Notes under the pieces: generated by a model
Told to the model about the DNA's origin: nothing
What the model saw: the letters and a program-made list of their open reading frames with translations, nothing else
The model's database searches: none
Program-made: the position numbers and the translations under genes
Origin: Streptomyces bungoensis
GTDB lineage: Bacteria; Actinomycetota; Actinomycetes; Streptomycetales; Streptomycetaceae
NCBI RefSeq assembly: GCF_001514215.1
Contig: NZ_KQ948857.1
Span: forward strand, 146,953-210,952
Length of the DNA: 64,000 bases
Direction of reading: 5' to 3'
Shown: positions 26,436-35,351 of the stretch, one piece after another
How the letters are laid out: each line of letters begins with the position of its first letter
Numbering within the stretch: position 1 is the stretch's first letter

Positions 26436-27296
26436 ATGAACAGCGTTCCGCAGCACCTGCTGAGCGAGGACCGCCAGGAATTCGAGCGGGTCCTCGATGA
26501 GGCGCTGCGCTCCGCACCACACCGACCGGAACTGGCCGCTGTCGGACAGCGGCTCAACCCCGAACAACTGCGCACCATGGCGCTCAACGCCACCGCCCTC
26601 ATCACGGCGGCCGCGGCGACCGAGTACCAGCACTACGTCAAGATCCGCGAAGACCTGCGCCACCCGGCCCCGGCCGGCCCCTCGGTCACCGGCGACACCG
26701 GTTCCACCGAGCCGGGAGCGGGCGCCACCGTCCTCACCACCACCCTCGGCGAGGCCACCACCGAGACCAGTGGAGCGGGCGCCGTCGCGGTGATCGCCGT
26801 ACTGGCCCCCGTCCTCGCCGGGACCGCGGCGGCCATCTTCCTGCTCGTCGGCTACATCCTGAAGATGCTGGCACCGGGCCAGGCCTTCGCCCAGACCATG
26901 CTCACCGCGGGCTGGATGTTCGGGGCCGTGGCCGCCGCCGCCATCCTCGTCGCCGCCGTCGGGCTGCTGCTCACCGCCCTGCGCAACAGCGCCTCGGCGG
27001 AGGCGAAAGCCCACGAAGCGGCCGCCGAGGAGGTCGCCAGAGCCCGGGAGGCGTGGCGGGAGGCGCTGCTGCGGCGCGGCATCCTGCCGTTCCTGAGCGA
27101 GGCCCTCACCCAGCCCGGCACGCCCGCCGTGCACCGCACCACGCCCTCGGCACCGACCGGCAGGATGCCCCGCCTGGGCTACGACCGCCCCGGCTTCAGC
27201 AGCCCCGACGACGGCACCGCCGCCGGCCGTACCGGGTTCACCAGCCCGGACTACAGCAGTCCCGACTTCGGCGGTCCGGAGCACCGGCCGGAGTGA
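26436..27296 (+). CDS. conserved membrane protein of unknown function
   Basis: 286 aa from ATG 26436, with GGGGG six bases upstream; an ATG at 26430 is the alternative. An N-terminal ~100-residue soluble part (LLSEDRQEFERVLDEALR) is followed by two hydrophobic segments at about residues 115-140 and 155-178. Next is an Ala/Glu-rich, probably helical region (AEAKAHEAAAEEVARAREAWREALLRRG), then a disordered tail in which FTSPDYSSPDFGGPE shows short repeats. I do not recognise the family. A -10-like TACCAT lies at 26339-26344. Confidence 0.72.
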   Translation: MNSVPQHLLSEDRQEFERVLDEALRSAPHRPELAAVGQRLNPEQLRTMALNATALITAAAATEYQHYVKIREDLRHPAPAGPSVTGDTGSTEPGAGATVLTTTLGEATTETSGAGAVAVIAVLAPVLAGTAAAIFLLVGYILKMLAPGQAFAQTMLTAGWMFGAVAAAAILVAAVGLLLTALRNSASAEAKAHEAAAEEVARAREAWREALLRRGILPFLSEALTQPGTPAVHRTTPSAPTGRMPRLGYDRPGFSSPDDGTAAGRTGFTSPDYSSPDFGGPEHRPE

Positions 27297-27366
27297 CCCG
27301 GCCCGCGCTCCGGCGGGGCGCGGCGGGATCCCCGGCACGGCCCCGGCGCGCCGTCCCACCGCCGCG

Positions 27367-27393
27367 GGTCCGGCCCGGCGACCGGGCCGGACC
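27367..27393. terminator. bidirectional terminator hairpin
   Basis: GGTCCGGCCCGG (27367-27378) pairs with CCGGGCCGGACC (27382-27393) around a 3-base loop. It lies between the convergent ends of the membrane protein gene and thiC. Confidence 0.75.
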
Positions 27394-27408
27394 GCTCGTG
27401 CCCGGCCC

Positions 27409-29211
27409 TCAGTCGGCGATCGGCAGGTAGACCCGGTTCCCGGCCTCGGCGAACTCCTTGGACTTCTGGAGCATCCCCTCGGAGATCTCCTCAGGTGAGG
27501 CGCCCTCGGCCGCCGTGCCACCGAACCGCTCGTTGATGCTCTGGCTGATCTTCATGCTGCAGAACTTCGGTCCGCACATGGAGCAGAAGTGGGCGGTCTT
27601 CGCGGGCTCCGCCGGGAGGGTCTCGTCGTGGAACTCCCGGGCCGTGTCCGGGTCCAGGGCGAGGTTGAACTGGTCCTCCCACCGGAACTCGAAACGGGCG
27701 TCGGAGAGCGCGTCGTCCCACTCCTGCGCACCAGGGTGTCCCTTGGCGAGGTCGGCTGCGTGGGCGGCGATCTTGTAGGTGATGACGCCGGTCTTGACGT
27801 CGTCACGGTTGGGCAGGCCCAGGTGCTCCTTGGGCGTGACGTAGCAGAGCATCGCCGTGCCCCACCAGGCGATCATGGCGGCGCCGATACCGGAGGTGAT
27901 GTGGTCGTACGCCGGCGCGACGTCCGTCGTCAGGGGGCCGAGCGTATAGAACGGAGCTTCATCGCAGATCTCCTGCTGAAGGTCGATGTTCTCCTTGATC
28001 TTGTGCATCGGGACGTGTCCCGGGCCCTCGATCATCGTCTGTACGTGGAAACGCCTGGCGATCCGGTTGAGTTCCCCGAGCGTGCGCAACTCCGCGAACT
28101 GGGCCTCGTCGTTGGCGTCCGCGATGGACCCGGGCCGCAGGCCGTCCCCGAGGGAGTACGTGACGTCGTAGGCGGCGAGGATCTCGCACAGCTCCTCGAA
28201 GTTCTCGTACAGGAACGACTCCTTGTGGTGCGCCAGGCACCACGCCGCCATGATCGAGCCGCCCCGGGAGACGATGCCGGTCTTGCGGTGGGCGGTGAGC
28301 GGCACGTACGGCAGGCGCACACCGGCGTGGACGGTCATGTAGTCCACACCCTGCTCGGCCTGCTCGATCACTGTGTCCTTGTAGATCTCCCAGGTCAGTT
28401 CCTCGGCCTTGCCGTCGACCTTCTCCAGTGCCTGGTAGAGCGGCACGGTGCCGATGGGGACGGGGGAGTTGCGCAGCACCCACTCGCGCGTGGTGTGGAT
28501 GTTGCGGCCGGTGGAGAGGTCCATGACCGTGTCGGCGCCCCAGCGGGTCGCCCAGGTCATCTTCTCGACCTCCTCCTCGATGGAGGAAGTGACCGCGGAG
28601 TTGCCGATGTTGGCGTTGACCTTCACCAGGAACCGCTTGCCGATGATCATCGGCTCGATCTCGGGATGGTTGACGTTGGCCGGCAGCACCGCGCGCCCCG
28701 CTGCGATCTCCTCGCGCACCACTTCCGGCGAGACGTTCTCCCGGATGGCCACGTACTCCATCTCGGGTGTGATCTCGCCCCGGCGCGCATAGGCGAGTTG
28801 CGTCACCGCCTGGCCGTCCCGCCCGCGGCGCGGCTGACGCGGTCGTCCGGGGAAGACCGCGTCCAGGTTGCGCAGGCCGCCCCGCGGCGAGGTGTGCTTG
28901 ATCCCGTCGTCCTCGGGACGGACAGGCCGCCCCGCGTACTCCTCGGTGTCGCCGCGGGTGATGATCCAGTTCTCCCGCAGCGGCGGCAGCCCCCTGCGGA
29001 CATCGGTGTCGACGAGTGGATCGGTGTACGGGCCCGACGTGTCGTACAACGTGACGGACTGCCCGTTGGTGAGGTGCACCTGACGGACCGGCACGCGCAG
29101 GTCGGGGCGGGAACCCTCGACGTACGCCTTGTGCCAGCCGATGGACTTCCCGGCCTCCTGGGGCTTGTCGCCCTGAGCGGAGGCAGGCGTGCGTGCGTCC
29201 TTGTCGGTCAT
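27409..29211 (-). CDS. thiC: phosphomethylpyrimidine synthase (HMP-P synthase)
   Basis: 600 aa, a normal bacterial ThiC. It rearranges aminoimidazole ribotide into the pyrimidine half of thiamine by radical SAM chemistry. The C-terminal CSMCGPKFC (CX2CX4C, about residue 545) binds the 4Fe-4S cluster. MTVHAGVRLPYVPL, GDGLRPGSIADANDEAQF, EGPGHVPMHKI and APFYTLGPLTTDVAPAYDHI are invariant family stretches. Its leader is a TPP riboswitch (29222-29374). The ribosome-binding sequence GGGAG before the ATG is the end of the riboswitch, so thiamine pyrophosphate should switch translation off. No other thi gene is adjacent. Confidence 0.98.
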   Translation of the reverse strand: MTDKDARTPASAQGDKPQEAGKSIGWHKAYVEGSRPDLRVPVRQVHLTNGQSVTLYDTSGPYTDPLVDTDVRRGLPPLRENWIITRGDTEEYAGRPVRPEDDGIKHTSPRGGLRNLDAVFPGRPRQPRRGRDGQAVTQLAYARRGEITPEMEYVAIRENVSPEVVREEIAAGRAVLPANVNHPEIEPMIIGKRFLVKVNANIGNSAVTSSIEEEVEKMTWATRWGADTVMDLSTGRNIHTTREWVLRNSPVPIGTVPLYQALEKVDGKAEELTWEIYKDTVIEQAEQGVDYMTVHAGVRLPYVPLTAHRKTGIVSRGGSIMAAWCLAHHKESFLYENFEELCEILAAYDVTYSLGDGLRPGSIADANDEAQFAELRTLGELNRIARRFHVQTMIEGPGHVPMHKIKENIDLQQEICDEAPFYTLGPLTTDVAPAYDHITSGIGAAMIAWWGTAMLCYVTPKEHLGLPNRDDVKTGVITYKIAAHAADLAKGHPGAQEWDDALSDARFEFRWEDQFNLALDPDTAREFHDETLPAEPAKTAHFCSMCGPKFCSMKISQSINERFGGTAAEGASPEEISEGMLQKSKEFAEAGNRVYLPIAD

Positions 29212-29221
29212 GAGACCTACT

Positions 29222-29374
29222 CCCTACGCCGGCATTACCCGGTAACAGGTTCGGCGGTCGACGCAGCGGTTTCCGTAGGTCGACGGCGTCCCGTGAACAT
29301 CACTCGTTTCACGTGAAACATCGCGTCTACGGAGGTCAGCGCCCTCTCAGCCCGGTGCTCCGAGCTCCCGCGTG
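29222..29374 (-). ncRNA. TPP riboswitch (THI element) of thiC, with parS inside
   Basis: On the minus strand the conserved parts appear in order. GGGAGC comes first, then a P2 stem AGCTCGG/CCGGGCT, then CTGAGAGGG. A long P3 insertion follows, and then GAACCTG, GGTAATGCCGGCGTAGGGAG. Inside the P3 insertion CCGTAG pairs with CTACGG, and the loop region contains the exact parS at 29306-29319. The terminal GTAGGGAG doubles as the ribosome-binding sequence of thiC, 9 bases before ATG, which points to translational control. Boundaries at the 5' side are approximate because P1 is not obvious. Confidence 0.9.
29306..29319. other. parS site inside the thiC riboswitch
   Basis: Exact GTTTCACGTGAAAC, located within the P3 extension of the TPP riboswitch; in RNA it would fold as a small self-complementary stem. 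Confidence 0.9.
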
Positions 29375-29452
29375 TGCAAAGGTGCCTCCACGCTAGCGTC
29401 ATGTCGGGCGCGGTGAACAGAGGGCCCCCGCCCTTCTTGGGATGATCGGGCG

Positions 29453-30850
29453 GTGACCACGACGGAGCAGCACCCGCACCCACCACCGCATCCGCCGCAC
29501 CGAGACGACCACGGACAAGGCGGCAGGCACGGCCATGGCCACGCGCAGGGGGGCGGCCACAGTCACAGCCACGGCCCTGCCGCACCCGTCTCGAAACATC
29601 TGCGCAAGGTCATCGCGGCGATCCTCGTCCCTTTCACCGCCGCGGTCCTGGTCGGCCTGGTGGTGCTCTGGCCCGGTGGAGCGCCGCCGCACAAGCGGAC
29701 CGGCGTGGGCTTCGACCGGCAGACGCAGCAGGCGACGGTCACCCGGGTCGTCGAGCTGAACTGCAGGTCGGTGAACGGTTCCGGGTCCGCCCCGACCGGG
29801 GACACCTCCGCCACCGGGAGCGACCCGGTGCCGCAGGAGCACGGCGGTACCTGCAAGAGGGCCACGGTCCGGGTCGACACCGGCAAGGACAAGGGCCGGA
29901 CGTTCACCGAGATCGTGCAGCCGGACCAGCCACGGCAGTTGCACCAGGGCGAGCAGGTCGTGGTCGCCTACGAGCCCTCGGCGCCGCGCGAACTCCAGTA
30001 CGCCGTCACCGATGTGAACCGGAAGTTCCCGATGGCGCTGCTCGCGGGGATCTTCGCGCTCGCCGTCGTGGTGGTGGGCCGGATGCGAGGTGTGATGGCA
30101 CTGGTCGCGCTGGCCGTGAGCTTCCTGGTGCTGACGCTCTTCATCCTGCCCGCGGTCCTGCAGGGGTCCAATCCGCTGCTGGTGGCCGTCGTCGGTTCGA
30201 GCGCGATCATGCTCATCGCGCTCTACATGTGCCATGGGCTATCGGCCCGTACCTCGGTCGCGGTGCTCGGCACGCTGGTCTCCCTCCTGCTCATCGGCGT
30301 CCTCGGCTCTGGGTTCATCGGCTGGGCCGCGCTCACCGGCAACACGGACGACAGCACCGGTCTGATCCACGGCCTGTTCCCGTCGATCGACATGGGCGGT
30401 CTGCTCCTGGCCGGCGTCATCATCGGTTCGCTAGGGGTTCTGGACGACGTGACGGTGACGCAGACGTCGGCGGTCTGGGAGCTGCACGAGGCCAACCCGG
30501 CGATGGGCCGGCGCGCGCTGTACCGGGCGGGCATCCGGATCGGCCGCGACCACATCGCCTCGGTGGTCAACACCCTCGTCCTCGCCTACGCCGGCGCCGC
30601 GCTGCCCCTGCTGCTGCTGTTCTCGATCGCGCAGAGCAGCGTGGGGACGGTGGCCAACAGCGAGCTGGTGGCCGAGGAGATCGTGCGCACGCTGGTGGGT
30701 TCGATCGGCCTGGTCGCCTCCGTCCCGGTCACGACCGCGCTCGCCGCCCTGGTGGTCTCCGCCGACCGTCCCGCACCCGCCGAGGCGGCTCCTGCGGGGG
30801 CTGGGCCGGCCCTGAGGCGTGGCGGCGGGGGCCGGCGCCGGCGCAGGTAG
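29453..30850 (+). CDS. YibE/F-family membrane protein with His-rich N-terminus
   Basis: 465 aa from GTG 29453, divergent from thiC. The first ~45 residues are mostly His, Gly and Pro (HPHPPPHPPHRDDHG, HGHGHAQGGGHSHSHG), a likely metal-binding tail in the cytoplasm. One membrane helix, a ~130-residue extracytoplasmic part and seven or so further helices follow. VLDDVTVTQTSAVWELHEANP and GRDHIASVVNTLVLAYAGAALPLLLL are characteristic of the YibE/F family, whose function is not established. The start lies close to a GATGAT hexamer (29441-29446), so the mRNA may be leaderless. Confidence 0.85.
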   Translation: MTTTEQHPHPPPHPPHRDDHGQGGRHGHGHAQGGGHSHSHGPAAPVSKHLRKVIAAILVPFTAAVLVGLVVLWPGGAPPHKRTGVGFDRQTQQATVTRVVELNCRSVNGSGSAPTGDTSATGSDPVPQEHGGTCKRATVRVDTGKDKGRTFTEIVQPDQPRQLHQGEQVVVAYEPSAPRELQYAVTDVNRKFPMALLAGIFALAVVVVGRMRGVMALVALAVSFLVLTLFILPAVLQGSNPLLVAVVGSSAIMLIALYMCHGLSARTSVAVLGTLVSLLLIGVLGSGFIGWAALTGNTDDSTGLIHGLFPSIDMGGLLLAGVIIGSLGVLDDVTVTQTSAVWELHEANPAMGRRALYRAGIRIGRDHIASVVNTLVLAYAGAALPLLLLFSIAQSSVGTVANSELVAEEIVRTLVGSIGLVASVPVTTALAALVVSADRPAPAEAAPAGAGPALRRGGGGRRRRR

Positions 30851-30988
30851 AGGCTGGACGAGGGGAAGAGCGTGACGCAGCCGGGGCCCTGAGGAGAAGC
30901 GTTCCTGCATGGTCTCGCGCGGCTCCCCCGGGCACGTGTGCCTTCAGGGCGCATGACGAAGCACCCTCTGCCGCCTTCCGCCGCGGCT

Positions 30989-31426
30989 TCAGCCCGCGCT
31001 CTGCTCCTCGGCCAGGATGCGGTCCAGCGCCTCCTCGAGGTGAGCGTCGAAGTCGGCCAGCGCACCTTCCTGACCCAGCGGCACGAGCTTGTCCGTGCGG
31101 TCGAGGAACGCCACGAGCGGCGGCGTCGAGGCACGGAACAGGGCCTGGTCACAGCCCACCTGAAGCCGGATCAGCACCTCGCCGAGGACCTCGGAGTCGG
31201 CGGGGGCGATGTGCACGTCTCCCTCCCCGCACGGGCGGCCGACCCCGTCGATCAGCAACTCCCGGCCGAAGGCCCAGGTGACCGGGGCGTCGCCGGGCAG
31301 GTGGAAGGTGAGCCGCACGGCATAGGGATCACAGGTCTCGTAGCGCAACTCCACCGGGATGCGGAAGGAGAGCTCCTCCGACACGAGAAAGCTCATCATG
31401 ACTTCTGCCTGTACGGATTCGCGCAT
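30989..31426 (-). CDS. ssgA: sporulation-specific cell division activator SsgA
   Basis: 145 aa. MRESVQAEVMMSFLVSEEL and the RLTFHLPGDAPVTWAFGRELL and LFLDRTDKLVPLGQE-like stretches match SsgA as I remember it from S. coelicolor (SALP family). SsgA activates sporulation-specific septation and marks sites of branching and cell-wall growth in hyphae. It lies 98 bp downstream of ssgR on the same strand. In S. coelicolor ssgA transcription depends on SsgR, and the same layout here suggests the same control from the short gap between them. No trans-membrane segment. Confidence 0.96.
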   Translation of the reverse strand: MRESVQAEVMMSFLVSEELSFRIPVELRYETCDPYAVRLTFHLPGDAPVTWAFGRELLIDGVGRPCGEGDVHIAPADSEVLGEVLIRLQVGCDQALFRASTPPLVAFLDRTDKLVPLGQEGALADFDAHLEEALDRILAEEQSAG

Positions 31427-31524
31427 CGCCTATCCCGTCATATGACGTCCACTGGCCGGGATCGATCCTCGGCCATGGGTCAAATCTTGCTCAACGTACA
31501 CACCAGATCACAAGGAGTGAGTTT

Positions 31525-32382
31525 TCAGATGCTGATAGAGAGCGTCAGCGAACCGAGGTGACGTCCGATCTCGGCCTGCAGCCGGCGGGCCGCGGGCAGC
31601 AGCCGGTCGGCCTGGTGGAGGGGGAGCGAGATGGCCATGGTGGCCGCCGCGGTGCCCGCCGTGATCGGGATCGCCGCGCAGACCGTGCCGAGCGCGTACT
31701 CCTGGCGCTCCACCACCGGTTCCATCCGCGGCATCCCGGCCAGCCGGCGCAGCAGCGTGTGGCTGTCGCGCACGGTGTACGGCGTGAGGGGCCGCACCGG
31801 ATAGCGGGCCAGATGGTCGCGGCGGGCGTCCTCGTCGAGCTGCGAGAGCAGACACTGCCCGATCGCGTGCGCGTGCCCGCTCTCGCGGAAGTCGGCCCAC
31901 TCCTCGACCGCCGGGATCTCCCGGGAGGCGGAGACGCAGATGACCTCGATCTCGCCGTCCCGGTACCTCGCGTAGTACACCGGCACACCGATCGAATCCC
32001 GCCAGTGCGCGAGAGTGTCGGCCACCGTGCTGCGACGTTTCTGCTCTGCTCCGCTGCTGCTCAGCCTCTCGGCGGCGTCCCCGAGGAAGAACAGGCCCCT
32101 GTCCCGGCGCAGATAGCCCTCGTGCACGAGGGTGCGCAGCAGGTGGTAGGCGGTGGGCAGGGCGAGACCGGTCTCGCGGGCGAGTTGCTTGGCGGGGGCG
32201 CCGTACTCGTGGTCGGCGACGGCCTCCAGCAGGCGCATCGCGCGCTGCACGGATCCGATGAGGGTCGCGGACGGCTGAGCGGGGACGGTGGCGGTGGGCG
32301 GCCGCTGCAGGGGGGGCACGCAGGACCGCGGAGGGGTGGGGGGTGCGTGGGGTTCTGCCGGTGCGGTGTCAACCGTGGCCAA
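31525..32382 (-). CDS. ssgR: IclR-family activator of ssgA
   Basis: 285 aa from a TTG start (32382) preceded by GGAGCGACCC; the frame remains open to 32433, and internal starts are possible, so the N-terminus is uncertain. The first ~60 residues are Pro-rich. SVQRAMRLLEAVADHEYGAPAKQLARETGLALPTAYHLLRTLVHEGYL is the winged-helix DNA-binding domain of IclR proteins, and a GAF-like effector domain follows. Its position directly before ssgA identifies it as SsgR, the activator of ssgA in S. coelicolor. Confidence 0.9.
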   Translation of the reverse strand: MATVDTAPAEPHAPPTPPRSCVPPLQRPPTATVPAQPSATLIGSVQRAMRLLEAVADHEYGAPAKQLARETGLALPTAYHLLRTLVHEGYLRRDRGLFFLGDAAERLSSSGAEQKRRSTVADTLAHWRDSIGVPVYYARYRDGEIEVICVSASREIPAVEEWADFRESGHAHAIGQCLLSQLDEDARRDHLARYPVRPLTPYTVRDSHTLLRRLAGMPRMEPVVERQEYALGTVCAAIPITAGTAAATMAISLPLHQADRLLPAARRLQAEIGRHLGSLTLSISI

Positions 32383-32583
32383 GGGTCGCTCCCGAAGCGA
32401 AAGGGTGGGGCAGCCCGTGCGGAGGAAGAACACGGGGTGGGGTGTACGCCGCCCGCGGGGTCCGGCCCCGTGGATTTCCGGACTCTAACCGTCCGCCACC
32501 GCGCGCAGTCGGCCCGCCGGGGAAACTTCCCTCCCCCGAGGGAACCGGCGATGCGCGTTACCGCCACCGGTTCCCCGTGCTCC

Positions 32584-32796
32584 TCACCAGTCGCTGCGCG
32601 ACGAGGAGTTCGACGTGAACTTGCGCACGATGTAGATCAGTCCGCCGACCAGCGCGACGAAGACCAATGCCTTGAAGAGCAGGCCGATCACGAAGCCGAC
32701 GACCGTCGCTATCAGGCCGCCGAACACGACCAGGGCGATGACCGGCACCGCGACCCACTTCACCCACCACGGCAGCCCCGCGAAGATCTCTCGCAT
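32584..32796 (-). CDS. small membrane protein (DUF5326-like)
   Basis: 70 aa with two hydrophobic stretches (WVAVPVIALVVFGGLIATVVGFVIG and LFKALVFVALVGGLIYIV) and a Ser-rich C-terminus. It is a common short protein of Streptomyces; function unknown. It stands alone, upstream of ssgR on the same strand. Confidence 0.75.
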   Translation of the reverse strand: MREIFAGLPWWVKWVAVPVIALVVFGGLIATVVGFVIGLLFKALVFVALVGGLIYIVRKFTSNSSSRSDW

Positions 32797-32923
32797 TGCC
32801 CTCGTCCTTTGCGTCCGGTTCTCGATGTCTGCTCTCGATGCTAGAGCCGCGAGAGGGCCCGGCGGGGGTCCCGCACCCCTTGTCCTCCCCTGACCCGCCC
32901 CCTAGGGAACCCCGAGGCCGGGC

Positions 32924-33241
32924 TCAGGCCTCGGGCGGAGAGAAGACGACCAGGACCCGCAGGTCCTCGCTGATGTGGTGGAACTTGTGGGCCACCCCGG
33001 CCGGGACGTAGACGACGCTGCCCCGCGCCACCTCGGTGGTCTCCAGGCCGACGGTGATCGACGCGCGGCCGCTGACGACGAAGTACACCTCGTCCTGGTC
33101 GTGCGGCTTCTGCGGGTCGTGCTCGCCCGTGTCGAGGGCGTAGAGGCCGACCGACATGTTCCGCTCCCGCAGGAACTGAAGGTAGGCCCCCTCGTTGGCG
33201 GCGCGCTCCGCCTCCAGTTCGTCCAGCCGGAATGCCTTCAT
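32924..33241 (-). CDS. small cupin-domain protein
   Basis: 105 aa. A single cupin barrel is evident from HDQDEVYFVVSGRASITVG (metal-binding His/Glu pattern) and GSVVYVPAGVAHKFHHISEDLRVLVVFSP. Such proteins bind a metal and act as enzymes or sensors. No partner is obvious: the neighbouring genes are a small membrane protein and a divergent holin-like gene. Confidence 0.85.
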   Translation of the reverse strand: MKAFRLDELEAERAANEGAYLQFLRERNMSVGLYALDTGEHDPQKPHDQDEVYFVVSGRASITVGLETTEVARGSVVYVPAGVAHKFHHISEDLRVLVVFSPPEA

Positions 33242-33300
33242 CGCTGTTGTCCGCCCTCGTTCGCTGCTCGCCGTCGATCCGGTCTGCCACGATCAGACAC

Positions 33301-33678
33301 ATGAAGAATTTCCTAGTCAAGACGATCGTGAACGCGGGTGCCCTGGCCGCCGCCGTGTGGCTGCTCGACAAGATCACTCTCACCGGTGACAGCACGGCCA
33401 AGAAGGCCGGCACGCTGATCGTTGTCGCACTGATCTTCGGAGTGGTGAACTTCCTGGTCAAGCCGATCCTGAAGGTCCTCACCTTCCCGCTGTTCGTCCT
33501 GACGCTCGGGCTGATCACCCTGGTCGTCAACGCGCTGATGCTGCTGCTGACGTCCTGGGTCTGCGGCGAGCTCGATCTGAGCTTCCACGTGGACGGATTC
33601 TGGACGGCCGTGCTCGGCGGCCTGATCATCTCCGTCGTCTCCTGGGCGCTGCATCTCGTCCTGCCCGACGAGGACTGA
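33301..33678 (+). CDS. phage-holin-IV / YvlD-type membrane protein
   Basis: 125 aa with four predicted membrane helices. The pattern LIVVALIFGVVNFLVKPILKVLTFPLFVLTLGLITLVVNALMLLLTSWV is typical of the small four-helix family annotated as phage holin family 4 or YvlD. No phage genes are around, so this is a resident membrane protein. The chosen ATG at 33301 has no good ribosome-binding sequence. It is 7 bp upstream of the phosphatase gene and likely cotranscribed with it. Confidence 0.82.
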   Translation: MKNFLVKTIVNAGALAAAVWLLDKITLTGDSTAKKAGTLIVVALIFGVVNFLVKPILKVLTFPLFVLTLGLITLVVNALMLLLTSWVCGELDLSFHVDGFWTAVLGGLIISVVSWALHLVLPDED

Positions 33679-33685
33679 GCGCACC

Positions 33686-34177
33686 ATGACCTTCCGCGTC
33701 TGTTTCGTGTGCACCGGCAACATCTGCCGTTCCCCGATGGCCGAGTCCGTCTTCCGCGCGCGCGTCGGCGAGGCCGGTCTCCTGGACCGGGTGGAGGTCG
33801 ACAGCGCCGGTACCGGCGGCTGGCACGAGGGGGAGGCCGCCGACCCGCGTACCGTCTCGGTCCTCGACGAGCACGGCTACGGCAGCGACCACGTCGCACG
33901 GCAGTTCCAGCCCTCCTGGTTCGCCCGCCTCGATCTGGTGATCGCCCTCGACGCCGGCCACCTGAGGGCGCTGCGCCGCCTCGCGCCCACCGAGGAGGAG
34001 GCGCGCAAGGTGCGCCTGCTGCGCTCCTTCGACCCGGCGGCGGGCGACGACCTCGACGTGCCGGACCCGTACTACGGGGGCCGGGACGGCTTCGAGGAGT
34101 GCCTTGAGATGGTGGAGGGGGCGAGCAGCGGTCTGCTCGCCGCCGTACGGGAACGACTGGAGGGACGGGCGGCATGA
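33686..34177 (+). CDS. ptpA: low-molecular-weight protein tyrosine phosphatase
   Basis: 163 aa. The P-loop CTGNICR (residues 9-15, CX5R) at the N-terminus is the active site, and DPYYGG near residue 128 contains the general acid Asp. It dephosphorylates tyrosine residues in the cytoplasm. S. coelicolor PtpA, encoded at this place in the genome as I recall, influences secondary metabolism when overexpressed. Its stop overlaps the start of the next gene (ATGA), so it is translationally coupled to the cystathionine-lyase-type enzyme. Confidence 0.95.
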   Translation: MTFRVCFVCTGNICRSPMAESVFRARVGEAGLLDRVEVDSAGTGGWHEGEAADPRTVSVLDEHGYGSDHVARQFQPSWFARLDLVIALDAGHLRALRRLAPTEEEARKVRLLRSFDPAAGDDLDVPDPYYGGRDGFEECLEMVEGASSGLLAAVRERLEGRAA

Positions 34178-35322
34178 GCGACGCCACCGAGGACGCGGAC
34201 CACACCGGCGACGGCACGCGCGCGGTACGGGCCGGACTGCCCGAGCCGGTCAAGCACGAGCCGACCCTGCCGGGGCCGGTGTTCGCCGCGCACTTCCACC
34301 TGCCCGGCGAGGTGACGGGACCGTACTCCTACGGCCGTGACGACAACCCCACCTGGACGCTGCTGGAGCGCGCCATCGGCGAGCTGGAGGCGCCCGGCCG
34401 GGACGACGTCGAGACGCTGGTGTTCGCCTCCGGTATGGCGGCGATCTCCTCGGTGCTGTTCTCCCAGCTGCGGGCCGGGGACGCGGTCGTGCTGCCCTCC
34501 GACGGCTACCAGGCGCTGCCGCTGGTCCGCGCCCAGCTGGAGGCGTACGGCGTCGAGGTGCGGACCGCGCCCACCGGCGGCGACGCCCAGCTGGAGGTCC
34601 TCGCCGGGGCCCGGCTGCTGTGGATCGAGTCGCCGTCGAACCCGGGGCTCGACGTGTGCGACATCCGGCGGCTGGTGGAGGCGGCGCACGCGCAGGGCGC
34701 CCGGGTGGCCGTCGACAACACCCTGGCCACCCCGCTCGGGCAGCGGCCGCTGGAGCTGGGGGCCGACTTCGCCGTGGCCAGCGGCACCAAGCAGCTCACC
34801 GGACACGGTGACGTCCTGCTGGGCTACGTCGCCGGGCGCACCGGCGAGGCGATGGCCGCCGTGCGCCGCTGGCGCAAGATCGTCGGCGCCATCTCCGGTC
34901 CCATGGAGGCCTGGCTCGCGCACCGCTCCATCGCCACCCTCCAGCTGCGCGTCGACCGGCAGAACGCCACCGCCCTCGCGGTCGCCGAGGCCCTGCGCCG
35001 CCGGCCCGAGGTGTCCGGGCTGCGCTACCCCGGACTGCCCGGCGACCCCGCGCACAAGGTCGCCGCGCAGCAGATGCGCCGCTACGGCTGTGTGGTCTCC
35101 TTCACGCTGCCCACGCGCGCGCGTGCCGAGCGTTTCCTCGAGGCGCTGCGCCTGGTCGAGGACGCGACGAGCTTCGGCGGGGTGCGTTCCACGGCCGAGC
35201 GCCGGGGCCGCTGGGGCGGCGACGCCGTCGAGGAGGGCTTCATCCGCATGTCCGTGGGCGCCGAGGACCCGGAGGACCTGGTGGCGGACGTCCTGCGCGC
35301 CCTCGACGCATCGGCGGAGTGA
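34174..35322 (+). CDS. cystathionine gamma-lyase/synthase-type PLP enzyme
   Basis: 382 aa, fold-type I PLP enzyme of the Cys/Met metabolism family. YSYGRDDNPTWTLLERAIGELE, VFASGMAAISSVLF, WIESPSNPGLDVCDI and the PLP-binding Lys206 in VASGTKQLTGHGD are seen. It overlaps the phosphatase gene by four bases. Exact reaction (lyase or synthase) cannot be told from sequence. A strong hairpin ends the operon at 35352-35388. Confidence 0.92.
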   Translation: MSDATEDADHTGDGTRAVRAGLPEPVKHEPTLPGPVFAAHFHLPGEVTGPYSYGRDDNPTWTLLERAIGELEAPGRDDVETLVFASGMAAISSVLFSQLRAGDAVVLPSDGYQALPLVRAQLEAYGVEVRTAPTGGDAQLEVLAGARLLWIESPSNPGLDVCDIRRLVEAAHAQGARVAVDNTLATPLGQRPLELGADFAVASGTKQLTGHGDVLLGYVAGRTGEAMAAVRRWRKIVGAISGPMEAWLAHRSIATLQLRVDRQNATALAVAEALRRRPEVSGLRYPGLPGDPAHKVAAQQMRRYGCVVSFTLPTRARAERFLEALRLVEDATSFGGVRSTAERRGRWGGDAVEEGFIRMSVGAEDPEDLVADVLRALDASAE

Positions 35323-35351
35323 CCCGGCTGGTGACAGCCTCTCTACGGGCA

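Noticed and set aside
33301..33678. Holin-like annotation as a sign of prophage
   Set aside because: No other phage gene is present, and this small family is common in normal bacterial membranes.
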